Assembly: GCF_020623625.1 (NCBI RefSeq)
Contig: NC_060202.1
Location: 638,501-702,500, forward strand
Source: Saccharomycodes ludwigii
Lineage: Eukaryota; Ascomycota; Saccharomycetes; Saccharomycodales; Saccharomycodaceae
DNA length: 64,000 nt
Direction: 5' to 3'
Position 1 is the first letter of the stretch. Each line of letters starts with the position of its first letter. The translations under genes and the position numbers were made by a program. Under the pieces are notes generated by a model. That model was not told where the DNA came from and made no database searches. It was given only the letters and a program-made list of their open reading frames with translations. Below are positions 31,204 to 41,423 of this stretch, in pieces.

Positions 31204-31257
31204 CTTCCAAAAGTTTCTTCCGGGGTTGAACAAAGTGGTTTGGTTTTGAAAATGTTC

Positions 31258-31290
<33 letters not shown>

Positions 31291-31754
31291 GTCTGTGTTT
31301 TATAACGGTATTTTATTCGCTATGAAAAAAAAAAAAAAAAAAAAATCTCACGTGTGTAAAACTTCATACCATTTAAATTTTATTAATTTCTTTTAATTTT
31401 AATTTTAAAATTTAATTTTAAATTTTTTTTTTTCAGTCAAAAATATAAGCTAATTAGAACCAAAAAACTTTCCAATTATGACACATAATAACTCAAGTGT
31501 CTCCTCGGTTAAAAATATTGAGGCCTAAAATACAACTGTATAAAGAAAATCTTGAAACAGCCCTAACGACTTACAACACACCCATGAAGTAAAAACAGAA
31601 TATCTTGATATATGTATACATTTATATATATATATATATTATTTGAAACCAATAAAATCTAAAACATAAAAATCGCCAAAAAAAAAATTTTTTTATTTTA
31701 ATCAATAACGCTCTAAAAACTCAATGATAATAATATGTCACAATAATACGCATT
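31153..31754. promoter_or_regulatory. YPK3 upstream region
   Basis: This 602-bp region lies between the CDS1 stop and the YPK3 start. It has A21 and T25 runs facing each other (31325-31345 and 31266-31290) and a TA repeat (31623-31640). No specific site is recognised. Confidence 0.5.
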
Positions 31755-33128
31755 TTAAGAATATAGTTTCGATATTTTCTCATATGTCTCTAAAGAAATA
31801 ACATTATTGGTCAATAATATCTTGTTTAATTCGAAAATTAATTGTATAATTTCTTTCTCATCAAAATTAGAAATAATAGTGGATAAAACTGTGCCTACGG
31901 TAATCCTATTTTCGCTAATAAAAGTTTCGTAGTATAAATTCATAAATGAACCCATCATAAATTGACAATCGACTCTATCAGTGATACCACCATGACCAGG
32001 AATGGAATGCCCAAAATCCTTAACCTTAAATGCTCTCTTCAACCCAGAAGCGAAAAACCCACCAAATGGAGCAAAAAGAGATGCAAAAGTTGCTAAATTG
32101 ATAGCATGGAAATATATTGGTTTTATGGTGATACTTTCAATCCCAATCTTCGCAAATATTATTGGTGGTAATCTATATTTTTGTGGCAAAAAAACAGGGT
32201 TAACCTCACAGGTTAATGGAGTGAAAAAGTTTGTTTTGATATCGTCAGTCACTGGACAAGTCATATAACTGTAACTAGATAAAATTCTGGTTAGAATAAT
32301 AGAGGCTAGCATGGTGAAAAACCAAGCACCCATAAAACCTTCCAATGTCTTTTTTGGTGAAATAGCAATCAACTTTGTGCGACCAAAAGTGATGCCGCAC
32401 AAATAAGCAAAAATGTCATTAACAATAACTAATCCACAAGGCATTAAAAACCAAAATAATCCGTTCAAAACATTCTTAATTATTAGATGCGCTTGGAAAA
32501 CAACCAATACTAAAACCATGTGGGTGGCACATAGAGACGCGAATTGAAATTTCAAAAATCCCTTTTTCAAACTAGAAACAAACATAACAAACCCCAAAAC
32601 GTACAAACAATAACAGATAAATATATGGTTTATTGCAATGAAATTCAAAAATTTATAATTTATAAAGTAATATCTGAAATATTTAAATAAAGATTGCCCA
32701 TCCAAATAATAAATTGTTGTAAAAAGGAAGTACCAATTCAAAGTCCTTGTCAAAGGTAACTTTTTCTCCCTAGAAGATATATGAGTAACATGGATACACT
32801 CCTTAAAAGTAGTTATTTGACAAAAGAAAATTAAAATAAGACACCAGATATGACCAGAGGCTAAAATAACAAAAAATCCGATAATCATTATCAAAGTCCA
32901 AACGGTACGAACTATAAAAGTAGACAGTTTTTTAGAATGCGTTGGATCAGCTAGTTCTGTATTTCCTTGTTTTGGGGTAGGTCTAGAAAGTGCAGAAGAA
33001 TTAGCTGAATCAATTGTATTCAACTGTTCAGAAGATAAAGCATTTTTTTCTCTGGATATTAAACGTTCATTTTCTCCTGCTTTTTTAATAGCAGTAGAAG
33101 TAGCATTAGTATGTTTCTTCGATGGCAT
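31755..33128 (-). CDS. CDS1: Phosphatidate cytidylyltransferase (CDP-DAG synthase)
   Basis: Cds1 makes CDP-diacylglycerol from phosphatidic acid and CTP in the ER, the branch point to PI, PS and cardiolipin. The 457 residues equal the S. cerevisiae length (457). A polar N-terminus (1-68) is followed by about eight hydrophobic segments. The family signature is complete at 361-387, SGLKRAFKVKDFGHSIPGHG then GITDRVD, with the Mg2+-binding aspartates. CGITFGRTKLIAISPKKTLEGFMG (244-267) is a further conserved block. Tandem with YPK3, as in S. cerevisiae (YBR028C, YBR029C). Confidence 0.97.
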   Translation of the reverse strand: MPSKKHTNATSTAIKKAGENERLISREKNALSSEQLNTIDSANSSALSRPTPKQGNTELADPTHSKKLSTFIVRTVWTLIMIIGFFVILASGHIWCLILIFFCQITTFKECIHVTHISSREKKLPLTRTLNWYFLFTTIYYLDGQSLFKYFRYYFINYKFLNFIAINHIFICYCLYVLGFVMFVSSLKKGFLKFQFASLCATHMVLVLVVFQAHLIIKNVLNGLFWFLMPCGLVIVNDIFAYLCGITFGRTKLIAISPKKTLEGFMGAWFFTMLASIILTRILSSYSYMTCPVTDDIKTNFFTPLTCEVNPVFLPQKYRLPPIIFAKIGIESITIKPIYFHAINLATFASLFAPFGGFFASGLKRAFKVKDFGHSIPGHGGITDRVDCQFMMGSFMNLYYETFISENRITVGTVLSTIISNFDEKEIIQLIFELNKILLTNNVISLETYEKISKLYS

Positions 33129-33866
33129 ATTATTAATAATATTATTAATGGTAATAGGTGTATTTTGATATAAATGTGTCTATAGTGAGGCAGGTGTATA
33201 ATAGCAATTTAATATTTACAGTTTTCCTTTCTTTCTTTCTTTCTTTTTTTTTTTTTTTCTTTTTTTTATTTTTTTTTGGTCTCAATAATAGCAAATGATA
33301 ATAAAAATGAGCTGGAATAATTATTGTAGAAAGGAAGGGAAAGGAGGAGGAAGATGCGTATATTCTTTATGTATTTTGTTGATGTTGAGTGATTAATAAA
33401 AGCTACTGATAAATATACATATATACTCTTGTCTTATGAAAAAGAGTGTCTTGAAAGAAGTAAGAGAGTCTTGGAATGATTTTAAACTCCCTTTATTGTT
33501 ACAAGGAAAGGGTAAATATTTGGAAAAGTAACAGGAAAAATTGGAAAAGAAAGGAAAAAAAAAAAAAAATGAGAGTGGGTTGAGAAGAGAACAAGGTCAT
33601 AGAAACTTGGAAAATTCATTATAAAAAAAAAAAAAAAAAAAAAACGTATATATATATTAAATTCTTATACAAAATTTTCATAGAAAACAACGCAGATCTA
33701 TATATATATATTGCAAGAGTTTTACCCGAATACAAACCTATCCAATGATATTTCATTTTCACATGCAAGCATTAATAAAAATTCTAACTAGCCTACCACC
33801 ATCAAGCACATGCCTTGTATTGCTCAAGACGAGTAGTCAAAGGATATTATTAGCAAATACATAATA
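33129..33866. promoter_or_regulatory. CDS1 upstream region
   Basis: This 738-bp region separates the CDS1 start from the PRP9 stop. It holds T/C-rich runs (33227-33280) and an A22 run (33623-33644). I see no inositol-responsive UASINO (CATGTGAAAT) element. Confidence 0.5.
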
Positions 33867-35621
33867 TCATTTCTTCTTCAATAAAGATGAAGCAGGTATG
33901 ACATTCCCATTCTTATCCTCCACCTCAATAACCCATTTATTATCAACATCGCCTGTAACATTCTTGTAACCATTGGCAGATTTAGTAGTAGTAGTAGTAG
34001 CAGCAGCAGCAGCAGCAGCGGCAACCCCAGTCCCAGAATTTTCAAGCTCTTCCTTCAAATGTTTGACTTCTTTAATAGTAGAGATACCTTTAAAAACAAT
34101 CGGATTTGAAGAAACACCTAAGCATTTTAATCCAAATATATGTTTTGGTTCTGAGAAATGCTTATTATAATTTTTATACCCCCTATATTGAACATTCCCG
34201 CAAATCTCGCATGGATATTCCACATCCAATTTTTGCAATTTATATAGCCACTTAGGAATAGGCAATCCATCAGTCCCCAATGGCATGTTGTATAGATTCA
34301 ACAACTTTTGGTCCTCCTCATCTTCGCTATTACTGCTGTCGTTATCATTATTAAAGCTTGCTCTAAAAAGCTTTTTTTGCAGTGTCTCGTCTCGCTTGTC
34401 TTGTTTATATTCTTCTGGTGTATAAATGGGCTCATCGTACTCCTTGGTTAATTTTTGTAACTCTTTGCTTCTCTCTTTCGCAGTAAATGCCAATTTACGT
34501 TCATGAAAGCTTTTTGTCCGGTTTATAACATCATTCAACAATTTTGAACAAATCCAATGCAATTTGTACTCTGATTTTAAAAATTCCCCTTTATTTTTAT
34601 AATTTTCCAAATGCTCCGTATCATCCAAATGCTTTACATAATTCTTCTCATCGTTTTTGAAAAATTTATCGCAGCATATACAAAAAATTTGTTCCTCTTC
34701 GTTTTGAGTGGTGCGTCCAGTGGAAGAAACCTTATGCTTGATTCCTGCACTTATTATGTGTGGAAAAGACTTGTTAACAACATCAGATTCAAAGATATCA
34801 TAATCTATTAATGGGTATATTTTTCTAAAATCACACGTTAGTTTATTTGTCAATTTTACAATAAAATCCTTGTACTTTTCAGAATCTCTATTAATTTTTG
34901 ATTCAAATAAATACGCAAAATCAGTGGCTTCAAACAATTCCAAGGTAGCAACAAAAAATTCCAAAAAAGTTACAGAAGCATCTTCCATGACGTTTAACCA
35001 GTCATTATAAAAACTATCCAAATTTAAAAAGTCTCCATAGTGTTCATCTCTAGTAAAGATTTTATTCAAATTTAAATCCATAGCTTTTAATGATAGTAAT
35101 GATGTATTATTCTTACTTCTATTAAAATGATTAGTGGGGAACATTTTATATTCTCTGTTAAAATCATCACCATTATCACTAGGGTCATGTTTGTCATATG
35201 TAGAATTGATCGACTTTAACAACAAATCAAATTTATCCAAGTCTAATTCATCTGTATTTTCTTCAATACTATAATTTTTTTGAACTTCCTTCTTAAGATC
35301 AGTCTCATTGGCAGTATCTTCAATTTCATTACACAATTGCAATACCCTTTTTAAAAAATCATTGATCTCATGTTGTTGGATTAAAGTTTGCTTTCTTTTC
35401 CTTATTCTTCTTTTCCATTTGTATATTCTATTTGAACTAATATTTTCTTTGGCAATCAACGATTTCAAACGGATATTATTACAACCAGCAATTTTCAAAT
35501 ATTCTTGATAGTTAGCATAGAAAACTTGTGGGTTCCTTTGGATCCTTTCAGTTATATTCTTTTCAATAACTTCGAGTTCTTCATATTTAAGTCTTTGTTT
35601 TTCCAGCTGATCTGTACTCAT
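33867..35621 (-). CDS. PRP9: Splicing factor Prp9 (SF3a60)
   Basis: Prp9 is a subunit of SF3a in the U2 snRNP, required for prespliceosome formation. It has 584 residues (530 in S. cerevisiae). The N-terminal helical part (1-110) starts with KQRLKYEELEVIEKNITERI. A first C2H2-like finger lies at 312-337 (IFCICCDKFFKND, then KHLDDTEH) and the conserved matrin-type C2H2 finger at 468-494 (EYPCEICGNVQYRGYKNYNKHF). A short Ala8-Thr5 run (533-545) near the C-terminus is an added low-complexity piece. It is tandem with DBP10 as YDL030W-YDL031W. The ECM15 intron in this window shows that the spliceosome has work here. Confidence 0.94.
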   Translation of the reverse strand: MSTDQLEKQRLKYEELEVIEKNITERIQRNPQVFYANYQEYLKIAGCNNIRLKSLIAKENISSNRIYKWKRRIRKRKQTLIQQHEINDFLKRVLQLCNEIEDTANETDLKKEVQKNYSIEENTDELDLDKFDLLLKSINSTYDKHDPSDNGDDFNREYKMFPTNHFNRSKNNTSLLSLKAMDLNLNKIFTRDEHYGDFLNLDSFYNDWLNVMEDASVTFLEFFVATLELFEATDFAYLFESKINRDSEKYKDFIVKLTNKLTCDFRKIYPLIDYDIFESDVVNKSFPHIISAGIKHKVSSTGRTTQNEEEQIFCICCDKFFKNDEKNYVKHLDDTEHLENYKNKGEFLKSEYKLHWICSKLLNDVINRTKSFHERKLAFTAKERSKELQKLTKEYDEPIYTPEEYKQDKRDETLQKKLFRASFNNDNDSSNSEDEEDQKLLNLYNMPLGTDGLPIPKWLYKLQKLDVEYPCEICGNVQYRGYKNYNKHFSEPKHIFGLKCLGVSSNPIVFKGISTIKEVKHLKEELENSGTGVAAAAAAAATTTTTKSANGYKNVTGDVDNKWVIEVEDKNGNVIPASSLLKKK

Positions 35622-36059
35622 TAGTTTTTAATTTTTATTTTTATTTTTTACCTTCTCCCTTTTCTTTATTTTCCTCTAGTTCTCTCTTGGATAAAATGTT
35701 ATGTTAAAGTAAAGATGGTCCTATCTAATTCATTCAATTTATTGATACTTTAAAAAAAAGAACGTGATAAAAATAAAGTATCGATGCTTTTTTTTTTTTT
35801 TTTTTGAAAGTTAATATCACACGCTCCTCTGTAAATGGCCTTGATGTGTGAGCGTAATCCCCGTATAAAGTGATGTAAAACAGATAGTTGAGGTGATCAG
35901 TAGAAATATTTATGGTGAGTAATGTAGATGATGTTGTTATGTAAAAAATATAATTAGTGATAAGTTAAATGAAAAATACAAAAAAATTAAAAAAAGGGTC
36001 ATTAGTATCACTGTTACCATACAAATTGGTAACGATCCAAATATATTGGTTTATCTTTA
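35622..36059. promoter_or_regulatory. PRP9 upstream region and DBP10 3' end
   Basis: AT-rich 438-bp spacer with a T17 run (35788-35804). No further element is seen. Confidence 0.5.
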
Positions 36060-39034
36060 CTAAAATTTCCTTCTTTTACTAGGACGAGCATTTTTGGCAT
36101 GTTTATTCTCTTTAATAGTTCTTTCTTTTCTTATTTGTTCGGTACTCTTCAACTCAGACTTAGATCCAGCAGTATTGTAGCCTTTAACATTAATACCACT
36201 TTCCAACGCTTTATTCACCTTCTTCTTTTGTTTTTCATAATCATCTCTATATTTATCCGGTAACTTTGGTGCTTTCAATTGCTTATGTACAAACCTGCCA
36301 TTCCTTCCAACATTACCATCAGTTCCCGCAGATTTTGGATTCCTCAATAAATTAGTTGGAATCGAACTCTCCTTAGCACCAACCCTTAATGGACCAATCT
36401 TTCTATGTTTAGACCATTCTTCAAATTTACCACTTCTAAAACTGGCAGGCAATTTTTGTCCGCTTTCTCCAATAATGTATTTTTTATTATCAACACCTTG
36501 GGCATTAACATATTTTTTTCTTTTCTTATCCCAGGTAAGCTTTACCGCCTGCTTATGTACTTGCACCTTATCGTCACCATTCAAATCAAATGTAGCACCA
36601 GCCGCGTCATTGGTGAAGCCAGATGTCAAGGATAATTGTTTGTCTTGAATGTTAGAAACTGGTGCATAGTGACTGATAAAAAAGTTCGGATCTCTATAAG
36701 TCTTTTTGCCCTTATGGGTATGGGTTGATTCGCCTAAGACATCGTCAGCATCCTCAAAATTCGCCTTTAGTATCTCTTCTGGAACAGTGTAACCAGAAAC
36801 CAAATCTGTATCGTCATCTCCTTGTCCATTCTTAGTAGCTAATACTTCTTCTTCCAAATTATGCCTTAATCCAGCTAATCTTTCCTTTTCAATCAACAAT
36901 CTTCTTTCTTTGGCTTTGGCTTGTATTGGTGCTAAGGTCTTTCTTCTCCTTTGCATTAAAATAGCAATACCATCTTCTGGACTTTTCCCAATTTCAAAGA
37001 CAGTTTCTTTATGACGTCTATTTTGTAATTTGGACAAAAATTCCAATTTTTCCTTTTCTGCATTTTTACCAAATTTCAAATTTTGTTCATCCCATCCACC
37101 ATGCATCACTTCCTTAGATCTTTTAACAGATTCAGCACTTGCGGTTTGTCTTGTTCTCGAGTACAATCTTTCAGCTTTTAGTGCAGTTTTTTTCAAAATC
37201 TGTAAATCAAAATTAGAATCCATCAGGTTCTTATATAAATCCCCCATACTTTCTATATCCAGACGAGGACATGTACCCAATACTATCCTATTTGTGTACG
37301 AAATTTTTGGTGGAACAAAGGCATCCTCTTCTTTGCCCTCAGAAACCCATTTGTTTTTTAAAAGTTCCACAGCAGATTCATACATTGGTGTTAACAAAAT
37401 CTTCTTGCCCAAAAACAATTCTAGATCTAACAAATACGGTAGTTCGTTTTCAGAAACAATTGAATAGGCCCAGCCTCTGTTACCAGCTCTTGCAGTTCTA
37501 CCCACACGATGAATAAAAATTTTGGAGGATGATGGCAACGAATAATTAATAACATTAGCTAAAATTGGAATATCGATACCTCTTGCAGCAACATCGGTAA
37601 CAACCAAGATAGACGTTAAACCACAACGAAAATTATACAACTGTTGTTTACGAGCATGTTGATCTAAAGTACCATAGGTATAAGAACACAAAAATCCACA
37701 GTCTTTCAATAGTTGTGTTATATATTCAACGTGATGACGGGTTGGAACAAAGATGATTGTGGATTTTTCAGATGGTAATTCATTAGCACTGGGCATTTTA
37801 ACTTTTTTAAAATGCTTCCTTTTATTCCTGCGATTGTTGTTACTTTCCTCATCACTAGCACTATCGTCATCCCCAATCGTTTTTTTGAAATTCAAAATTT
37901 CTTCAGTTGTGGCTATTGGGATTTTAATAACCTCTTGTAGTATAAATAGCAAATTAGCCTCCCTCTCATCATTTTTACTCGTCAAGAATAACATCTCCAA
38001 ATGTTCGCTGATTTTTGTTTCTGTGTCCAATCTAACTAGCACTGGATTGCTTAACCCAGCTTTTGCAAAATCAACCAATGAACTGGGTAACGTGGCACTG
38101 AATAATAACGTTTGTCTTTGTGGTGGCAAAGCATATAATAACTCATTTAGCTGTTCTTGAAATCCCATCTCAAATAATCTGTCAGCTTCATCAAAAACAA
38201 TGTATTCAACTGTTTTAAGATCCAATTTCATTTCAACTTTCAAGTGCAAAAAACGGCCCGGAGTAGCAATAACTACATCAGGATTAGACATCATCATTCC
38301 AAATTGATCTTCTAAAGAATCACCACCAGTAAGCAAAGTACTACGTAAATCAGTGCCTTTACTAAACTCTTTGAAAACTTTAAAAGTTTGCAAGGCTAAT
38401 TCTCTGGAGGGAGATAAAATGACTGCCCTAATACCAATTTTTGCTGAATGTGTCTTCAGTTTTTCAATCATAGGTAAGATAAAAGCAGCAGTTTTACCAG
38501 AACCAGTACGTGCCATACCAACCAAATCTCTACTTTGTAAGATTAGTGGGATAGTTTTTCTTTGGATTGGCGTTGGCTGACGGAAACCCTTTTTCGAAAT
38601 ATTTATCAAAAGCTTCTTAGATAAACCAAAACTGGCAAATGAGCCCTTTTTGGCCTTTTTATTGGTAGCATTAGCCTGATTATTAGCAATGTTTAAACTG
38701 AAATAATCATTTATATCATCGTCGCCGTTGTCTCCTTCTTCTTTTCCCTTATTAGTGTCTTTGTTTGAAACTTCTAGAGCTGGGAATGATAGAATATCCC
38801 GTTGTGAATTTTTTTTTTCTCTCGAGTTTTTTCAGTAATCCTGGAATTAGATTCCTTGTCTTGATAATCAATGATGTCCTGATAATCGCCTTCATCATAT
38901 GAACTAACAGAACCTTCACTATCGCTTGAAGAAGCGTTATTTAGTGTGATACTGTTCGCAATATCGAAACCATCTTCTGAATCACTATCTTCTCGATGCG
39001 AGTCTCTAAAAACTCTTTTTTTAGTTACACTCAT
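36060..39034 (-). CDS. DBP10: DEAD-box RNA helicase Dbp10, frame broken at one homopolymer
   Basis: Dbp10 is a nucleolar helicase for 60S ribosome assembly. Reading from the ATG at 39034, the acidic N-terminus (SDSEDGFDIANSITLN) matches the family. A T10 run on the plus strand (38809-38818) puts the rest one base out of frame: the frame after it continues KNSQRDILSFPALEVSNKD and then the helicase core, as in the S. cerevisiae protein. Together about 990 residues result (995 in yeast). The core holds RKTIPLILQSRDLVGMARTG, GSGKT, DEAD, SAT and HRVGRTARAG. The C-terminus KRRKF is conserved. The gene is essential in yeast, so a sequencing or assembly slip is the likeliest cause; a real shift or slippage is possible. 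Confidence 0.92.
38809..38818 (-). other. Homopolymer site of the DBP10 frame break
   Basis: A10 (minus strand) separates the two frames of DBP10. Eleven (or eight) A's would keep one frame. Both sides match Dbp10 right up to the run. Confidence 0.85.
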
Positions 39035-39276
39035 TGATTGATTGATTGATTGATTGATTTTTTTTTTTGGTCTTTTTTTTTTTTTTTTTTTTTCTTACCA
39101 AAATATATTAAAGTTATTTTAAGTTAAATAAATTGACAAATATTTTTATAAAAATAAAAGATTCTTGGTGATATATATATTTTTTTTTTTTTATTCAAAA
39201 TTTGTCATAATAAAATTAAAAAGAAACGTTCATTCTTTTATCCGATGCCTTTGAAGTCCATCAGTGATCCAGCTCG

Positions 39277-39324
<48 letters not shown>

Positions 39325-39371
39325 ACTTTCAGATTTAAAAAAATTTTTTTAAATTACCGATTATCCTAACA
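39035..39371. promoter_or_regulatory. Divergent promoter DBP10/SLM3
   Basis: This 337-bp region starts with a TGAT tetranucleotide repeat (39034-39060) that forms the DBP10 5' leader right up to its ATG. It has T runs (39075-39094, 39307-39324) and a TA repeat (39279-39308). Confidence 0.6.
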
Positions 39372-40787
39372 ATGAAAAATAATTTGAAAAAAAATTATTG
39401 TCTTAATGTCTTAATATGCCTTAAGGGAACTTACTTTAAAATGAACAAAAAAAAAGCAATGGAAAATCTATTCCAAAAGTTTATCAGCATATCTAAGACC
39501 AGAATAAAATCCTCGATTTTGTCCTATTCTCCCTTTCTTTCTCTGAAGCAATTTTTACCGTCGAATAAGAATGCTAATATAATAATAGCAATGTCATCAG
39601 GAGTAGATTCCTCGGTCTGCGCAGCTCTTTTTGCCAAATCTGGTATATATAAAAATGTTAAAGGGATATACATGCAAAATTGGGGTCAAGACTCTGAACC
39701 TGAACTACTAATAAACGATCATAATAGACCATGTTATGAAAAAGATTGGAAGGATGTGATGAAAGTGGCCGATTTTTTGCAAATACCGGTGGAAAAAGTT
39801 AATTTCTCCAATGATTATTGGCTTGATGTTTTTGAACCAATGATAGAAAACTACGAATTAGGATTAACACCAAACCCAGATATTGGATGTAATAGATACA
39901 TTAAGTTTGGTAAATTAATTGATTATTTGGATAATAAGTACAAAGATGAACCATACTATTTGGTAACTGGCCATTATGCAAGAGTGTTAGAAAGCAGCAG
40001 TAACGGTAATAAGTATGATTTATATCGAGGATATTACAGGAAAAAAGATCAAAGTTATTATTTATCACAAATTAATGGGTCTATTTTATCTAAATTAATA
40101 TTGCCTATAGGACACCTAACTAAACCAGAGGTTAGGGAATGGGCTAATCTAATGAATTTGCCAACTGCAAACAAGCCAGACTCTCAAGGTATCTGTTTTG
40201 TAAATAATTCTCAATCGAAGGGAAATTTTTCCAAATTTTTAGAATCCTATATATCAGATTCGAAATCCAAAAAATCTAACGGTGGTAATATAATAACAAT
40301 AGATCCTGAAACTGGTGCAAAGAAAGTATGGGGACAGCATAATGGGTTGTGGTCATATACTATTGGACAAAAAATAAATCATATATCATTGCCACAAGGT
40401 GATCCAAAATATAAAGGACAATGGTTTGTTGGTAAGAAACTGAAAAACACAAATGAAATTGTTATAGTTAAAGGTAGGAATAATCCTTCGTTGTTTCATA
40501 ATATCGTTAAAGTTAAAGATTTCGAATTTATTCACAAACATAGCAATTTTGCCGACTTTTTATCAACTTATTCTATTGACAATTTAAATATACAATATAG
40601 GTCATTACAAACGCCAAATATTAAAATTGAAAATCTTAAATTGTTAGAGTCGGTTGATTCTAATAATAAACAAGATACAGTTATCGAAGTAACATTGAAA
40701 GATAAGCAAAGGGCTATGGTACCTGGTCAATACTGTTGTATATACGAAAACGATAAAGTTATTGGTAGCGGCATCATTACAGAATGA
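39372..40787 (+). CDS. SLM3: Mitochondrial tRNA 2-thiouridylase Slm3/Mtu1
   Basis: Slm3 thiolates the wobble uridine of mitochondrial tRNAs for Lys, Glu and Gln. It has 471 residues (417 in S. cerevisiae); the extra length is N-terminal. The first 65 residues are basic and free of acidic residues after Met24/Met30, fitting a mitochondrial presequence; ATGs at codons 24 and 30 are alternative starts. The PP-loop SGVDSS is at 76-81, the catalytic cysteines at C173 (NPDIGCN) and C275 (GICFV). The C-terminal barrel ends with GQYCCIYENDKVIGSG. It is divergent from DBP10 as in YDL031W/YDL033C. Confidence 0.95.
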   Translation: MKNNLKKNYCLNVLICLKGTYFKMNKKKAMENLFQKFISISKTRIKSSILSYSPFLSLKQFLPSNKNANIIIAMSSGVDSSVCAALFAKSGIYKNVKGIYMQNWGQDSEPELLINDHNRPCYEKDWKDVMKVADFLQIPVEKVNFSNDYWLDVFEPMIENYELGLTPNPDIGCNRYIKFGKLIDYLDNKYKDEPYYLVTGHYARVLESSSNGNKYDLYRGYYRKKDQSYYLSQINGSILSKLILPIGHLTKPEVREWANLMNLPTANKPDSQGICFVNNSQSKGNFSKFLESYISDSKSKKSNGGNIITIDPETGAKKVWGQHNGLWSYTIGQKINHISLPQGDPKYKGQWFVGKKLKNTNEIVIVKGRNNPSLFHNIVKVKDFEFIHKHSNFADFLSTYSIDNLNIQYRSLQTPNIKIENLKLLESVDSNNKQDTVIEVTLKDKQRAMVPGQYCCIYENDKVIGSGIITE

Positions 40788-41356
40788 TGTTGTAGTTGTT
40801 GTGGCATGAAAATAAATGAAAATAAATGACAGTATATGTACATATATTATTGTTATTAATAGCAGTAGTAATAATAGTTTTATCAAAGCAATTATAAATA
40901 ATTAATCATTTATGGAACTAATTTGACTTTTAACAAAAAAAAAAAAAAACTTAATGTGATACGACGAGTTGAAGTTTCTACTGACGTTGTTTATTTTGCA
41001 AATTTTTGTATTTATCGCGGTTTTTACAGATATGCGAACGTGGGCGGGAAATGATGGAATTAATACACATTTGCATTTTTTTGTCTTTTTTTTTTTTTTA
41101 ATTTTTTTTAAATTTTTTAAATTTTTTATAAAAATGCAAGCTATAAAATGAAAGGGTGCGGTAACAAAAACACTAAAAATTAAAAATTACTATGCATATG
41201 ATATAATTACCACTTAGCAATATAAATATCACATATCAAAAACAGTAGCTAATAACATTATAATGATTACACTTGCACCAAACTAAAATATAAATTTTCT
41301 AAGTACTAATCGTAATAACAGTAATAATAACAGTAATAATAACAGTAATAATAACA

Positions 41357-41412
<56 letters not shown>

Positions 41413-41423
41413 ATTGTATAAAT
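40788..41423. promoter_or_regulatory. GPR1 upstream region with GTAATAATAACA repeats
   Basis: This 636-bp spacer follows SLM3. Its last 100 bp are a repeat: three to four 12-bp units GTAATAATAACA and then (AAT)n, 41312-41410, ending 14 bp before the GPR1 start codon. A long A/T patch lies at 41085-41132. Confidence 0.7.

Noticed and set aside
31153-31233. N-terminal extension of YPK3 through a poly-lysine run
   Set aside because: The extension begins with TTG and encodes an A-tract. The ATG at 31152 is the first good start.
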